From Mycobacterium sp. 236(2023) (GTDB taxonomy: Bacteria > Actinomycetota > Actinomycetes > Mycobacteriales > Mycobacteriaceae), in NCBI RefSeq assembly GCF_029623955.1, contig NZ_JARSBP010000005.1:124001-188000 (forward strand): a stretch of 64,000 nt of DNA. The letters run 5' to 3'. Both the position numbers and the translations under genes were made by a program. This document shows, in pieces, positions 50,878 through 60,455 of the stretch; the stretch's first letter is position 1, and every line of letters starts with the position of its first letter. The notes below the pieces were generated by a model. That model had not been told where the DNA came from and ran no database searches. It worked only from the letters and a program-made list of their open reading frames with translations.

Positions 50878-51530
50878 TTTGCCGCCTCGGTGATTTCGGC
50901 ATCCGCGGTCTCAGAACTTCCGCGCTCCGCTCGGTGAAGGAATTCGTCGGGTGATATGCAGTAGGGGTTTTCGACGAGCATCCCGCCGATCAGCATCCGT
51001 GGATGCGTCTTCAGCAGATTGACGACGATCCCGCCGCCGAAGCGATCGATGTCGTACAGGCATACGACGACCTGAGGGAACAACGGCAGGAATCGATTCA
51101 TCTCGTTTTCGAGCACCATGAGTTCGTCCATGTCGGGCACGACATCACGGCGTGACCACGCCTCCACCGCCCGTACCGCGTCGAAGCGGCCGTCGTACAT
51201 GACGTCGGACATCGCGGCCTTCCACGTGCTGATCACCTCGTCGGCGGAAAAGCCGCCGGACCGCAGATACATGTCCCGGGCGCGGATGACGTCGAGTTGT
51301 TTGTCCGCAGCCATTTTCGCGGCGGGGACGCGGGAGTCGAGTGCCGCGAGGACTTCCTTGGGGTCGCTCCCGTCGACGACACAGATGCACTTGTCGCCGG
51401 CGGCAAGACCTGCCTCCAGGAAGGGAAGAAGGATTTGGTCCCGCTGGAGCAGGGTGGAGTAGAGGCCGCAGATGTGATCGCCCAGCGCCGCGGCGATACC
51501 CGGGACACCCAGATCGAGGGCATCGGACAC
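50844..51530 (-). CDS. MEDS-domain (DcmR-type) sensory protein
   Basis: A 228-residue protein: GDHICGLYSTLLQRDQILLPFLEAGLAAGDKCICVVDG is the MEDS (methanogen/methylotroph, DcmR sensory) domain, found in sensors of hydrocarbons and halomethanes. There is no kinase or DNA-binding domain. It is the first gene of the monooxygenase operon, overlapping tmoA by 34 bp, and may bind inducer or hold cofactors (two Cys in GDKCIC and HICG). Its role is inferred from the context. Confidence 0.8.
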   Translation of the reverse strand: MSDALDLGVPGIAAALGDHICGLYSTLLQRDQILLPFLEAGLAAGDKCICVVDGSDPKEVLAALDSRVPAAKMAADKQLDVIRARDMYLRSGGFSADEVISTWKAAMSDVMYDGRFDAVRAVEAWSRRDVVPDMDELMVLENEMNRFLPLFPQVVVCLYDIDRFGGGIVVNLLKTHPRMLIGGMLVENPYCISPDEFLHRAERGSSETADAEITEAAKWYFDETTGSN

Positions 51531-52004
51531 AGCTCCACCCCCCGGATCTGCTCAAATTGGTCGATCAAGATCAGTCTAGATACTTCTCGGACGAAATGAA
51601 CCGTCACCGCGTGACGAACTTTGCCCGCGTCGACAGCCGACAGCCGGAAGCTTGACTTTGCGGCCCCGCAGGGTCAGAAATCGCTGCACACCAGTACAGC
51701 TGCGGGCAGGGCTGCGCGTCCACGGTCATCCCACAGGAGGCAACCTCGTCCTGCGGGATCACATTGGGCGAACGGGTGACTCGGTGACGAGTAGGTTTGC
51801 GAGCCGACCAGCCAACGCATTTCGATGTGGCAAGTGTGCCCGCGAGCTGTCATTTTTCCGCCTCGACGAACGTTCTCGCAATTTGGCCAACCATGCTGTC
51901 GTTGTAAAACCCCCGTCCCAGAACTGTCCTGACAGGACGAAGATGACAGGTCTGGTTTGTGTGATGCTCTAGCGCTGGTTCAATGCAACCGTGGGAGGCG
52001 GAAA
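51531..52004. promoter_or_regulatory. divergent promoter region of monooxygenase operon and PucR regulator
   Basis: 474 bp with no credible gene. Two dyads stand out: CGTCAC-cgc-GTGACG at 51602-51616, 72 bp upstream of the MEDS start, and GTCCTGACAGGAC at 51926-51938, 67 bp upstream of the regulator start. Both are candidate regulator sites. GGAGG at 51994-51998 is the regulator's RBS. Confidence 0.5.
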
Positions 52005-53729
52005 TTGACAGTGGCGGACGTGCCCCCCGAAATCGCCTCATCCGTGACGCCCGCGCTGCATTCATCTGCGGACGCTCGCGATCAATTGTCGAACCTTTAC
52101 GGCGTTCTTGTCCTGTCGGCGTTGATGTTCGACGGTCGAGACGCTGTGTCGATACTTGAATTGGCGGCCAACGCGGTGCCGTCACTGGGCGCGTTTCACA
52201 CCGACGCGACGTACCGGATGTTGAACGGGACATTGGTCGACGGCCGTGACCCGGACAGGAAACTGGAGAGCGACATTGACGCTCTCGTCATTGCCGCGTC
52301 GGGGGCCGATTCGACGATTGACCTGCACGACGGTCAATGGCGACGTGCGATTGCACTCCAGGCGGTCGAAGGCAGCAAGGGGGCACTGGTGATCCGCGCT
52401 GAAGTCGCCCCTTCCGACTACGACCTCTTCCTGCTCAGGGCCTTGGCCCAACAAACGGCTGCAGCGATGACGAGTGCTGATCTGCTGGGCACTCAGCGCG
52501 CGCTCATCGAGGAACGCCAGCGCGCCATCATCCAGCTTTCCGACACCATTTCCGAACTCAGACGACAAGACCGGATCCACGCCACCCTGACCGCCGTTTC
52601 CGGTTCGGGCGCGGGCGTTCAGGGAATCGCTGACTCGCTAAAGGAATTGACGACGTTGGATGTCGTGGTGGAGGACGTCTTCGGCAACACGCGGGCATGG
52701 TCTGGCGCAGTGGAACCAGACACGCACGTGCCCAGGGGAGGCAACTACCGCGAAGAGTTGTTCCGGCGCACAGGCGCGTCTGGCACACCCCAGCGTGAAG
52801 GACATCGGATCTTCTGGATCGTCCGGCAGAACGCGAACATCCTTGGTGCGGTATCCCTCCACGATCCGACCAACCACGCCGATCGTCTCGACATCGTCGC
52901 CCTAGAACATGCCGCGACGGCATTGGCACTCGAATTCGCCCATCTACGCGTACTGGCCGAGACGGAACTGCGACTCCGCCGTGACCTCATCGAAGACTTG
53001 CTGGCCGGAACGGATGACTCCAGTGCATATATGCGCGCGGAGGCACTCGATCACAATCTTCGCGTGCCGCACACGGTCGCAGTTCTGCAGTGGCGGGATG
53101 GGATTCCCGGCGACGTGATCGTCGCGGCTGCGCAACGGTTTGCAGTAAAGGCAGGCATGCACTCCCTCGCGGCGCGAAAACCGACAATGACGGTCTTACT
53201 CACAGACGGCACACCCGACCCGGCCGAGCTCTATCGTGCGATTGCAGCCCAGGTTGGTTCCGAGCAGGGTGCAATCGGGATCGGTTCGACGGTCACTGCT
53301 CCCTCCGATCTGCCGCGGTCATTCGCCGAAGCCCAACGCGCACTTCAAGTACAGACGGGATCGATGTCACCGTACGGTGGCCGCCGCTTCGGCGATCTGG
53401 GCCTGTACCGCATCCTCGATCACACAGGCGACAGCCCAGAGGTTCGCGCATTCGTGATGGAGTGGTTGGGTCCACTTCTGAACTACGACCGCGAGAAGAG
53501 GGCCGACTTGGTCGTCACGCTCACGCAGTATCTCGACTGCGGCGGGAACTACGACGCGACCGCAAAGTCACTCACCATCCACCGAAGCACCTTGCGTTAT
53601 CGACTTGGCCGCATTCGCGATATCTTGGGGCGCGACCTGCAGGATGTCGAAGACCGACTGAACCTGCATCTGGCGACCCGGATTGTTCGCGTCACCGGGG
53701 CTCCGCTGCCTGAAGAGAAGGGGCACTAG
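52005..53729 (+). CDS. PucR/CdaR-type GAF-HTH transcriptional regulator
   Basis: A regulator of about 574 residues. The N-terminal half (about 20-180) is GAF-like (LEAANAVPSLGAFHTD-type; LFLLRALAQQTAAAM); a second sensory segment with DVFGN follows, and the C-terminus holds the PucR HTH (LTQYLDCGGNYDATAKSLTIHRSTLRYRLGRIRDILG). This family often activates catabolic operons. TTG 52005 is chosen because GGAGG lies 6 bp upstream; GTG 52011 is an alternative. It diverges from the monooxygenase operon, which it probably activates. Confidence 0.8.
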   Translation: MTVADVPPEIASSVTPALHSSADARDQLSNLYGVLVLSALMFDGRDAVSILELAANAVPSLGAFHTDATYRMLNGTLVDGRDPDRKLESDIDALVIAASGADSTIDLHDGQWRRAIALQAVEGSKGALVIRAEVAPSDYDLFLLRALAQQTAAAMTSADLLGTQRALIEERQRAIIQLSDTISELRRQDRIHATLTAVSGSGAGVQGIADSLKELTTLDVVVEDVFGNTRAWSGAVEPDTHVPRGGNYREELFRRTGASGTPQREGHRIFWIVRQNANILGAVSLHDPTNHADRLDIVALEHAATALALEFAHLRVLAETELRLRRDLIEDLLAGTDDSSAYMRAEALDHNLRVPHTVAVLQWRDGIPGDVIVAAAQRFAVKAGMHSLAARKPTMTVLLTDGTPDPAELYRAIAAQVGSEQGAIGIGSTVTAPSDLPRSFAEAQRALQVQTGSMSPYGGRRFGDLGLYRILDHTGDSPEVRAFVMEWLGPLLNYDREKRADLVVTLTQYLDCGGNYDATAKSLTIHRSTLRYRLGRIRDILGRDLQDVEDRLNLHLATRIVRVTGAPLPEEKGH

Positions 53730-53770
53730 ACGCGGCGACGGCACTCGGTCGAATGCCTTCGGCGATGTTG

Positions 53771-53789
53771 TGAGTGGGGTTGTCACTCA
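53771..53789. terminator. candidate bidirectional hairpin
   Basis: TGAGTG (53771-53776) pairs with CACTCA (53784-53789) around a 7-nt loop. It lies in the 80-bp gap between the stops of the convergent PucR and STAS genes. The stem is short, so the call is modest. Confidence 0.4.
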
Positions 53790-53809
53790 ACGCGATTGAG
53801 AGAGTTCGA

Positions 53810-54187
53810 TCACCCCGCGGTCTGTAATGCCTCACCGACCGAGGAGAAGATCTCGAACAGATCGGTCAGTTGTCTCGCGGCGAGAGCAGCGTGGACTCGC
53901 CCCGCTTGCCCATCAATCAGACAGAAGTCGTGGTCCGCCTCGCCTGCGATCGCGGCGGCGCAAGCGAGCGCATCGACGCCCCGGGCGTCGATACGGCTGA
54001 CCTCTGACAGGTTCACTATCAATCGTTTTGGCGCCCGCGACAGTTCGTCGGCAAGGGTCTGCCGCAACACAGTGGCAGCGTCACCGATCACATCGCCGGC
54101 CAGGTGCACGACCGTGTCGCCCGCGGTCAATTGTTGGACGTCGATGGCGATCGATTGGGTTCGCCCAGCTTGAACTTTCTGGCTCAC
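53810..54187 (-). CDS. STAS-domain protein lacking the phosphorylatable serine
   Basis: A 125-residue STAS protein (AIDVQQLTAGDTVVHLAGDV; RLIVNLSEVSRIDARGVDALACA). In anti-sigma-factor antagonists the DS(x)G Ser is phosphorylated; here the tetrad is DARG with Ala68. It may be a constitutively unphosphorylated antagonist or a scaffold. GTG 54187 is chosen for the strong GGAGGAGG RBS upstream. 170 bp of upstream DNA separates it from the aldo/keto reductase gene. Confidence 0.75.
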   Translation of the reverse strand: MSQKVQAGRTQSIAIDVQQLTAGDTVVHLAGDVIGDAATVLRQTLADELSRAPKRLIVNLSEVSRIDARGVDALACAAAIAGEADHDFCLIDGQAGRVHAALAARQLTDLFEIFSSVGEALQTAG

Positions 54188-54357
54188 GTCGCCTCCTCCG
54201 GCCATAATCGGAAAGTCAGTCAAACCGACCGCAAGAGCCTGAGATATCCGCAGAGCGTCCCTCCGTTGTCCAATTTGCGTTCGCAGGTCGGATGCGACGA
54301 AGACTGCTCACACTCTGCCGGTGCCGACGACTTTCACTCTGCCGACGCCGGATTCGT

Positions 54358-55203
54358 TCACAGGACTTCGAGCGGGCTCGGACGGGTGGGCGGCGGGAAC
54401 GCTCGATCAAGCTCAACCAGATCGCTGCGTGTCAGCTCGATGTGTTGCGCGGCGGCGTTCTGCCGGACGTGCGATATCGTTCCGGCGCGTGGGATAGCAG
54501 CGGCGCCGTCGTGTTGAAGCACCCACGCCAGCGCGATCTGGGCAGGAGTGGCGTCGTGCCGGTGCGCAATCGGCTGCAGCGCTGGGTTTTCGAGCAGCCG
54601 GCCCTGCTCGATCGGCGAATAGGCCATCGCCGGTATCCCACGTTGGGACAGCCACGGTAGCAGGGCGTATTCCGGGCCTCGGCGGGTCAGGTTGTAGAGG
54701 ATTTGATCTATCTGAACCTCATCACCACCGGCGATACCCGACAGTTCGATCATGTCGTCAATATCGAGATTACTTACACCCCAATGGCGAATCATCCCGT
54801 GCCGCTTCAGATCAGCAAAGCCTGCGATGGTCTCGACCAGCGGGATAGGACCCCGCCAGTGCAGAAGATAGAGATCGATGTGGTCGACGCCCAGCCTGCT
54901 CAGGCTTGCCTCGCAGGCACGGAACGTACCTGCTCGAGTTGCGTGGTCCGGGAGCACCTTGTCGACAAGGAATACCTCGCCGCGCCGGCCCGCGATCGCC
55001 TCGCCGACCAAGGCTTCCGCTGCGCCGTTGCCGTACATCTCGGCCGTGTCGATCACGGTCATTCCCAAGTCGATGCCGAGCCGGATCGAAGCGATTTCCT
55101 CAGCCCGCCGGCCAGGGGCTTCGGCGAAATGCCAGGTGCCCTGACCAAGGGCAGCAATCTTCTCACCGGAGGGCAGCTGTACAAGCCGAGCCGAGTTCAT
55201 CAT
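54358..55203 (-). CDS. aldo/keto reductase
   Basis: A 281-residue AKR. The catalytic tetrad is visible: Asp in VIDTAEMYG (with Tyr), Lys in VDKVLPDH and His in YLLHWRG. MAYSPIEQG and the NADPH site IPRAGTISHVRQN follow. It reduces a carbonyl with NADPH. ATG 55203 is chosen (AAGGCGGCGC upstream). It diverges from the zinc alcohol dehydrogenase 433 bp away. Confidence 0.9.
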   Translation of the reverse strand: MMNSARLVQLPSGEKIAALGQGTWHFAEAPGRRAEEIASIRLGIDLGMTVIDTAEMYGNGAAEALVGEAIAGRRGEVFLVDKVLPDHATRAGTFRACEASLSRLGVDHIDLYLLHWRGPIPLVETIAGFADLKRHGMIRHWGVSNLDIDDMIELSGIAGGDEVQIDQILYNLTRRGPEYALLPWLSQRGIPAMAYSPIEQGRLLENPALQPIAHRHDATPAQIALAWVLQHDGAAAIPRAGTISHVRQNAAAQHIELTRSDLVELDRAFPPPTRPSPLEVL

Positions 55204-55438
55204 TGCGCCGCCTTTCGAATGTCGGGAAGCCACCGCTTCGCCGAACTGCCTGAATTCTGCATGCGAAGTACCCGGCACACCTCGACCCACTGGCGTACAA
55301 CTGCGCGAAGCAGATGGATCTTCTGGGTCCAATCCTCATCCGGTACACGGCTGATTGCGGTTACAAGCTCCCCGGGACGGCGCCAAAGAGGACGCTTGAA
55401 ATCCCTGCGGCAAAACCACTTTTTCTATTGACGAGCAG

Positions 55439-55502
55439 TGCCTCCCAGGCGAGGCACGCGTTAGCCGCCCCACAGGGGCTAAAGAGGAGTGGCGAATTCG
55501 CC
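55439..55502 (+). repeat. three consecutive inverted repeats in the alcohol dehydrogenase leader
   Basis: TGCCTC/GAGGCA at 55439-55456, TTAGCC/GGCTAA at 55461-55482 and the palindrome GGCGAATTCGCC at 55491-55502, with AGAGGAG at 55484-55490. They sit 135-198 bp upstream of the dehydrogenase start. Either a folded leader RNA or regulator sites; nothing else in 55204-55636 is coding. Confidence 0.5.
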
Positions 55503-55636
55503 CTGGCGCCACGAAGACGGCGGCACCGCGCTGGTGGAGTCTGGCGATCGGATGTTGTGCGACGGCCTGCGCAGTTGGCCGACAATTCGGCGCCGGCCCG
55601 CCCGCGGCAGCCCTGACTTTGCTATGAGGATTGGTC

Positions 55637-56776
55637 ATGAAAGCTGTTGTCTACGAGGGCCCTATGCAGGTTTGCGTCGAGGATGTCGCGGAGCCGATCA
55701 TCGAAGAGCCCACCGACGTACTCGTCCGGATCACCACCACGAACATCTGTGGGTCCGATATTCACATGTATGAGGGTCGGACCGCGATGGACACCGGTAG
55801 GGTCCTCGGCCACGAGAACCTCGGCGAGGTCGTCGAGGTCGGCAGCGCGGTGGTATCGGTAAAGGTCGGTGACCGGGTCTGTCTGCCCTTCAACATCAGC
55901 TGCGGCTTCTGCCGCAATTGCGAGAAAGGCCTGACGGCCTACTGCCTGACCAATAATCCCGACCCCGGCATGGTCGGGGCGGCCTACGGTTTCGCCGGGA
56001 TGGGTCCCTACAACGGTGGGCAAGCCGAGTACCTGCGGGTACCGTTCGGCGATTCGAACTGTTTGAAGCTGCCCGAGGACGCGCAGGAAAAGGAAACCGA
56101 CTACGTCATGCTGTCGGACATCTTTCCAACTGGCTGGCACTGCACCGAGCTCGCCGGACTTCAACCCGGCGATGCGGTTGTGGTCTTCGGTGCAGGCCCG
56201 GTCGGTTTGATGGCTGCCCATTCAGCGATGATCAAGGGTGCGGCCAAAGTGATGATCGTCGATCGTCAACCCGACCGGCTCAAGCTGGCCGAACAGATCG
56301 GGGTCATCGCGATCGACGATTCGAAGGAACCTGCCGTCGAGCAGATCCTGGAGCAGACCAACGGCGCCGGCGCCGATTGCGGTTGCGAATGCGTCGGTTA
56401 TCAGGCGCATGACCCCCGAGGTCATGAGGATCCGGCGATGGTGCTCAACGATCTGGTGCGAGCAGTGAAGTTCACCGGTGGGATCGGCGTGGTGGGTCTG
56501 TATCTGCCACAGGATCCTGGCGCCCCGGACGAAGACCGAAAGAAGGGCAGGATCACTTTCGAGATGGGCACGTTCTGGCTCAAAGGCCAACGGATGGGAA
56601 CTGGGCAGGCCAACGTCAAGCGTTACAACCGTGAACTGCGTGACCTGATCCACGAAGGCAGAGCCAAGCCATCGTGGATAGTCTCCCACGAGCTGCCGTT
56701 GTCTGAAGCTCCGAGCGCCTACGAGCACTTCGACGCCCGCGACGAGGGTTGGACGAAGGTCGTGCTCAAGCCGTAG
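55637..56776 (+). CDS. zinc-dependent alcohol/formaldehyde dehydrogenase (MDR family)
   Basis: A 379-residue MDR dehydrogenase. Catalytic zinc residues are Cys40 area (NICGSDIHMYEG), GHENLGEVVEVG and the structural cluster CGFCRNCEKGLTAYC. NAD(P) site: VVVFGAGPVGLMAAHSA. The insert (YGFAGMGPYNGGQAEYLRVPFGDSNC) and GMGPYNG are those of glutathione-independent formaldehyde dehydrogenase-like proteins. It oxidises aldehydes or alcohols; the substrate is unproved. ATG 55637 has GAGGA upstream. Confidence 0.85.
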   Translation: MKAVVYEGPMQVCVEDVAEPIIEEPTDVLVRITTTNICGSDIHMYEGRTAMDTGRVLGHENLGEVVEVGSAVVSVKVGDRVCLPFNISCGFCRNCEKGLTAYCLTNNPDPGMVGAAYGFAGMGPYNGGQAEYLRVPFGDSNCLKLPEDAQEKETDYVMLSDIFPTGWHCTELAGLQPGDAVVVFGAGPVGLMAAHSAMIKGAAKVMIVDRQPDRLKLAEQIGVIAIDDSKEPAVEQILEQTNGAGADCGCECVGYQAHDPRGHEDPAMVLNDLVRAVKFTGGIGVVGLYLPQDPGAPDEDRKKGRITFEMGTFWLKGQRMGTGQANVKRYNRELRDLIHEGRAKPSWIVSHELPLSEAPSAYEHFDARDEGWTKVVLKP

Positions 56777-56855
56777 CCCATCGTGTTGAACCCCTGCAGC
56801 GCAAGTCTATTGATGGCTCAGAGGCCAAATCTGCCCACCGCACCCACAGGAGAAA

Positions 56856-57179
56856 ATGATGAGTACAGCCGATCCCTCACTGACCGTGGCTCTCGTTGTC
56901 AGACTGGTGGCCAAACCGGATAAGGCGGACGGCGTCCGCATCTTCTTGACCGACGCCCTCAGACTGGCCAACCAGGAGCAGGGCACCGTCGTCTGGTTCG
57001 CGCTACGCACCGACGCAACCACCTTCTGGATCGTCGACGCGTTTCCGTCGAACGGCGAACGTCAGGCACATCTGGACGGGGCGATCGCCTCATCTCTGCT
57101 GGAGAACGCAGAACTGCTCTTGGAACAGCCGCCGGAGATCCTCCCGGCCGATGTCCTGGCAGCCAAGGTACCCCACTGA
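56856..57179 (+). CDS. antibiotic biosynthesis monooxygenase (ABM)-domain protein
   Basis: A 107-residue ABM/ferredoxin-like barrel: VALVVRLVAKPDKADGVRIFL and EQGTVVWFALRTDATTFWIVDAFPSNGERQAHLDG. These small proteins oxidise quinols or bind small aromatics. AGGAG lies 4 bp before the ATG. It follows the dehydrogenase after 79 bp and ends in a strong terminator. Confidence 0.85.
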   Translation: MMSTADPSLTVALVVRLVAKPDKADGVRIFLTDALRLANQEQGTVVWFALRTDATTFWIVDAFPSNGERQAHLDGAIASSLLENAELLLEQPPEILPADVLAAKVPH

Positions 57180-57203
57180 GCGTCGCAACCTCCCTGTTGA
57201 GCC

Positions 57204-57238
57204 GCGCGGCCTGGTGGAGATACTCCACCAGGCCGCGC
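57204..57238. terminator. strong hairpin terminator
   Basis: GCGCGGCCTGGTGGAG (57204-57219) pairs perfectly over 16 bp with its complement at 57223-57238 around an ATA loop. It starts 25 bp after the ABM stop and faces the 3' end of the leftward transporter gene, so it probably ends both transcripts. Confidence 0.85.
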
Positions 57239-57312
57239 TCTAACCGCCGACAATGCGGATGACATTGCTGCGAAGAACTTTTCGCTCGGTCGCTGGCGCC
57301 GGAACCCTCGAT

Positions 57313-60309
57313 CTACACGCGTTGTTTCGGCCACCAACTCGCCTCGCCCAGCAACGTCGCGATGGCGGGCACCGTCAGTGTCCGCACGACGAGCGTGTCG
57401 AGCAGCAGGCCGCAGCCGATGATGAAGCCCATCTGGACCATGATTCCGATAGATCCCACCATCAGCCCGAACATGCTTGCGGCGAAGATGAATCCGGCCG
57501 ATGTGATGACCGAGCCAGTGCTGGCGACGGTGCGCATCACGCCTACGCGGACGTTGTTGGCCGATTCCTCGCGAAGGCGCGAGATGAGCAGCATGTTGTA
57601 ATCGGCACCCACGGCCACGAGGATGATGAACGACATCAGTGGGACGGGCCACGCGATGTCGTGGCCCAGTCCATACTGGAACACCAAGACGCCCAAGCCA
57701 AGTGCGGCCGCGTAGTTGAGCACGACGGTGGCCAGGAGATAGAGCGGTGCCAGCACCGCGCGCAGGAGCGCGACCAAGATCAGGGCCACGATGATCAGGG
57801 TGGCGACAGCCAGTTGCAGAAAGTCTTGCGCCATCAGTCGTTGGATGTCGGAGTTGATCGCCGGGAACCCCGCCATGGATACCCTGGCGTCGGCCAGCGA
57901 CGTGTTGGGTAACGCCGCCGCGGCGACCTCGGTGATGTGCTGTCCGAGAGTCATCGCCTCGGACGTGTAGGGGTCGAAGCCGGACTCGACGACGAACCGC
58001 GCGGTCCGACCGTCTGGTGAGATGAACTGTCGGGCAACCTCTGCGAACTGCCGATCATGCAGCGCGCCGGCCGGCAGATAGAAGCCCGTCGCCGCGTCCG
58101 ATCCCACGGTGGCGCGCGCGGAATCCTGCAGTTGCGCAGCGATTTGGCTCATCCCACCCAACATCTCGATGTTGCTGTCGACCAGAGTCTGCACACCGGC
58201 AGAAACCGCGCGCGCGCCGGAGGCGAGCTGTTCTATGCCGCCCTGGAGGCGGGCAATCTGCGCGGGCAGGTCGCCTGAACCACCGAGAACGGCCATGCTC
58301 CGGTCGAGGGTGTCGACAGCGCCCTGCAATTGACTGATTGTCGCCGACACCGAGGAATCCGCGGTCTGCGCCGTCACCTCGTCGCCCAGACCGGCGATTT
58401 GGTCGAAGAAACCCTCGTGGCGCAGCGCCACGAGGGTTTGAACATGGTCGCGCAACGCGCCGCACTCCGGCGTCGTCGCACAGAGGGGCGAGGCGCCGAG
58501 TGCGGCCGCCAGCGGGTCGATGACGGCGATCGCGCTCGCCGCGCGTTCTGCGAGCGGGCGAATCTGCGGGCCGCCCCCGACCATACGATCGACGTTGGGC
58601 CCCATGGCATTCAGTTGCTGCAGCGCCGGCTGGTAGCGCTGGATCGCCTGGCCGGCCTGCCCTGCCTGATCGAGCAGACCGCTCAGGGGTGCCAGTGCGG
58701 ATCGCACGCTGTTGTCAAGTTGAGTAAGACCGTCAGCCAGTTGATCGGCGCCGTCGGCCAGCCTCGCCAAATCACCCTTGCGGGCCTCGCCTTCGGACAC
58801 GGCGTCCTCAAGCTTGTCGCCGATCTGCCCGTTCTGCCACGACAGCTGCGCCTGATCCAGCCGCTTCCCGGTCGGCCTGGTGACACCGATGATGCGGTCG
58901 ACCCCAGGTATCTGCGAGACCCGGGATGCCATTTCCTCGAGATCGGCGAGCCCTCTACCGGTACGCAGGTCCATCGGTGACTCGACGACGAGGAACTCAG
59001 AGATGATGGTGTCCTTGGCAAAGTGACTGTCCAACAGGCGATAACCCTCGTTGCTGGCAGTGGTGGACGGTTGCCCTTCGCGGTCGTCGTAGCTCATCCG
59101 CAACGTGAGCGCCACACCCCCGAAGGCCAGGAGCAGCACGAGACTCGTCACCAGCAGCGGCATCGGCTTACGGACCACCGTCACCGCGATCCGATTCCAG
59201 TAGGCGCGTGTCCGGTCCTTGCGGGGTTCACCGATGCCTCGTTTGGCGGCCAGCACCAGTACCGGCGGCAGCAGCGTCACCGTGGCCAGGCACCCGACCA
59301 GTACCGCCACCGCACATGCGGGCCCCGAGGTGGCGAAGATGGTCAACGTCGCGAACGCCATGGCGAGAAACGCCAGAGCGACGGTCGCCGCCGAGGCCAG
59401 GATGACACGACCGATCGTCGCCGTCGCGTTGATCACTGCCTGATCCACGGCCACGCCCTGCCGTCGTTGCTCGTGGTACCGGCTGATCAGGAACACCGAA
59501 TAGTCGGTGCCGGCACCCAACAGGATGACAGTCATGAACGCGATGGTGAACTGCGAGACCGGCATGCCCAGTTCGCCCAGCGCCGACAGGACTCCTCGCC
59601 CGACCGCCAGGCTCACGCCGATGACGAGCAACGGCAGCAGCGCGGTGAACACCGAGCGGTAGACCAGCAGCAGGATCGCCGCGATCAGACCGGCCGTCGC
59701 CAGCGAGATGAACAGCAGATCCCTTTCCGCCGCGCCGATCTGATCGCTCATTGTGGCGGCCGGACCAGTGACATGAGCGACGGTCGAGGTGCCGGCGAAC
59801 GCAGCGGTGGCGATGCCGCGAATCGATTCGACGGATTCGGCGGCCCGCGGGCCACCCAGCGTCCCGGCAATGCCGACCGGCAGATACCAGGCCTTTCCAT
59901 CGGCGCTCATCGCCTGGCCCGCAGTCACCGAATTGGCGAGCAGATCCTGGACCAGCGGCACGTTCTGCGAGTCGGCGCGCAACGCGGAAACCATTGCGTC
60001 GTAGCGCTCCCGCACTGGTGGGGTCAGCCCTTCCGGGTTACCCATCGCGACGACCACCGTCGTCGTCGACCCCTCCTCGCCGAACGCCTTGCCCATCCGG
60101 TCCAGCGTCTGAAACGACGGTACGTCGCGTGGAATCGGGTCCAAAGATTGCTGTTTGACCACGGTCTCCAATTGCGGGAACAAGATCGCGAGGACCACAG
60201 CCAGGCCCACCCAGGTGGCGATAACGATCCATTTTCGCGTGACGGCGAACCGCGCCACGGTGGCCAACCGGACGCTGTAGGCGTCGGCGTGCGGGGGACG
60301 CTTCACCAC
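57313..60309 (-). CDS. MmpL/RND-family transporter
   Basis: A 998-residue RND protein with two sets of about six membrane helices. GSTTTVVVAMGNPEGL, GAGTDYSVFLISRYHEQ and the second half's AVGADYNMLLISRLREES hold the proton-relay Asp-Tyr pairs of MmpL proteins. Two large periplasmic loops contain the coiled stretches (ADQLADGLTQLDNSVRS). It exports lipids or small molecules. The divergent P450 and TetR suggest it exports or protects against a P450 product. GTG 60309 start. Confidence 0.85.
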   Translation of the reverse strand: MVKRPPHADAYSVRLATVARFAVTRKWIVIATWVGLAVVLAILFPQLETVVKQQSLDPIPRDVPSFQTLDRMGKAFGEEGSTTTVVVAMGNPEGLTPPVRERYDAMVSALRADSQNVPLVQDLLANSVTAGQAMSADGKAWYLPVGIAGTLGGPRAAESVESIRGIATAAFAGTSTVAHVTGPAATMSDQIGAAERDLLFISLATAGLIAAILLLVYRSVFTALLPLLVIGVSLAVGRGVLSALGELGMPVSQFTIAFMTVILLGAGTDYSVFLISRYHEQRRQGVAVDQAVINATATIGRVILASAATVALAFLAMAFATLTIFATSGPACAVAVLVGCLATVTLLPPVLVLAAKRGIGEPRKDRTRAYWNRIAVTVVRKPMPLLVTSLVLLLAFGGVALTLRMSYDDREGQPSTTASNEGYRLLDSHFAKDTIISEFLVVESPMDLRTGRGLADLEEMASRVSQIPGVDRIIGVTRPTGKRLDQAQLSWQNGQIGDKLEDAVSEGEARKGDLARLADGADQLADGLTQLDNSVRSALAPLSGLLDQAGQAGQAIQRYQPALQQLNAMGPNVDRMVGGGPQIRPLAERAASAIAVIDPLAAALGASPLCATTPECGALRDHVQTLVALRHEGFFDQIAGLGDEVTAQTADSSVSATISQLQGAVDTLDRSMAVLGGSGDLPAQIARLQGGIEQLASGARAVSAGVQTLVDSNIEMLGGMSQIAAQLQDSARATVGSDAATGFYLPAGALHDRQFAEVARQFISPDGRTARFVVESGFDPYTSEAMTLGQHITEVAAAALPNTSLADARVSMAGFPAINSDIQRLMAQDFLQLAVATLIIVALILVALLRAVLAPLYLLATVVLNYAAALGLGVLVFQYGLGHDIAWPVPLMSFIILVAVGADYNMLLISRLREESANNVRVGVMRTVASTGSVITSAGFIFAASMFGLMVGSIGIMVQMGFIIGCGLLLDTLVVRTLTVPAIATLLGEASWWPKQRV

Positions 60310-60455
60310 GGCCGCGCCGTCGTCGCAGCGGATCTTCTGATAGCCATCTCGCCTCCTCAGGACAGCCGCGGAGGAAGGGCATCACGCCCGCGCGACCATT
60401 GTGCTACGTACGACATATTGCGTTGAGTGTTGCACAAGCTCTAGGGTGAGTCGGT

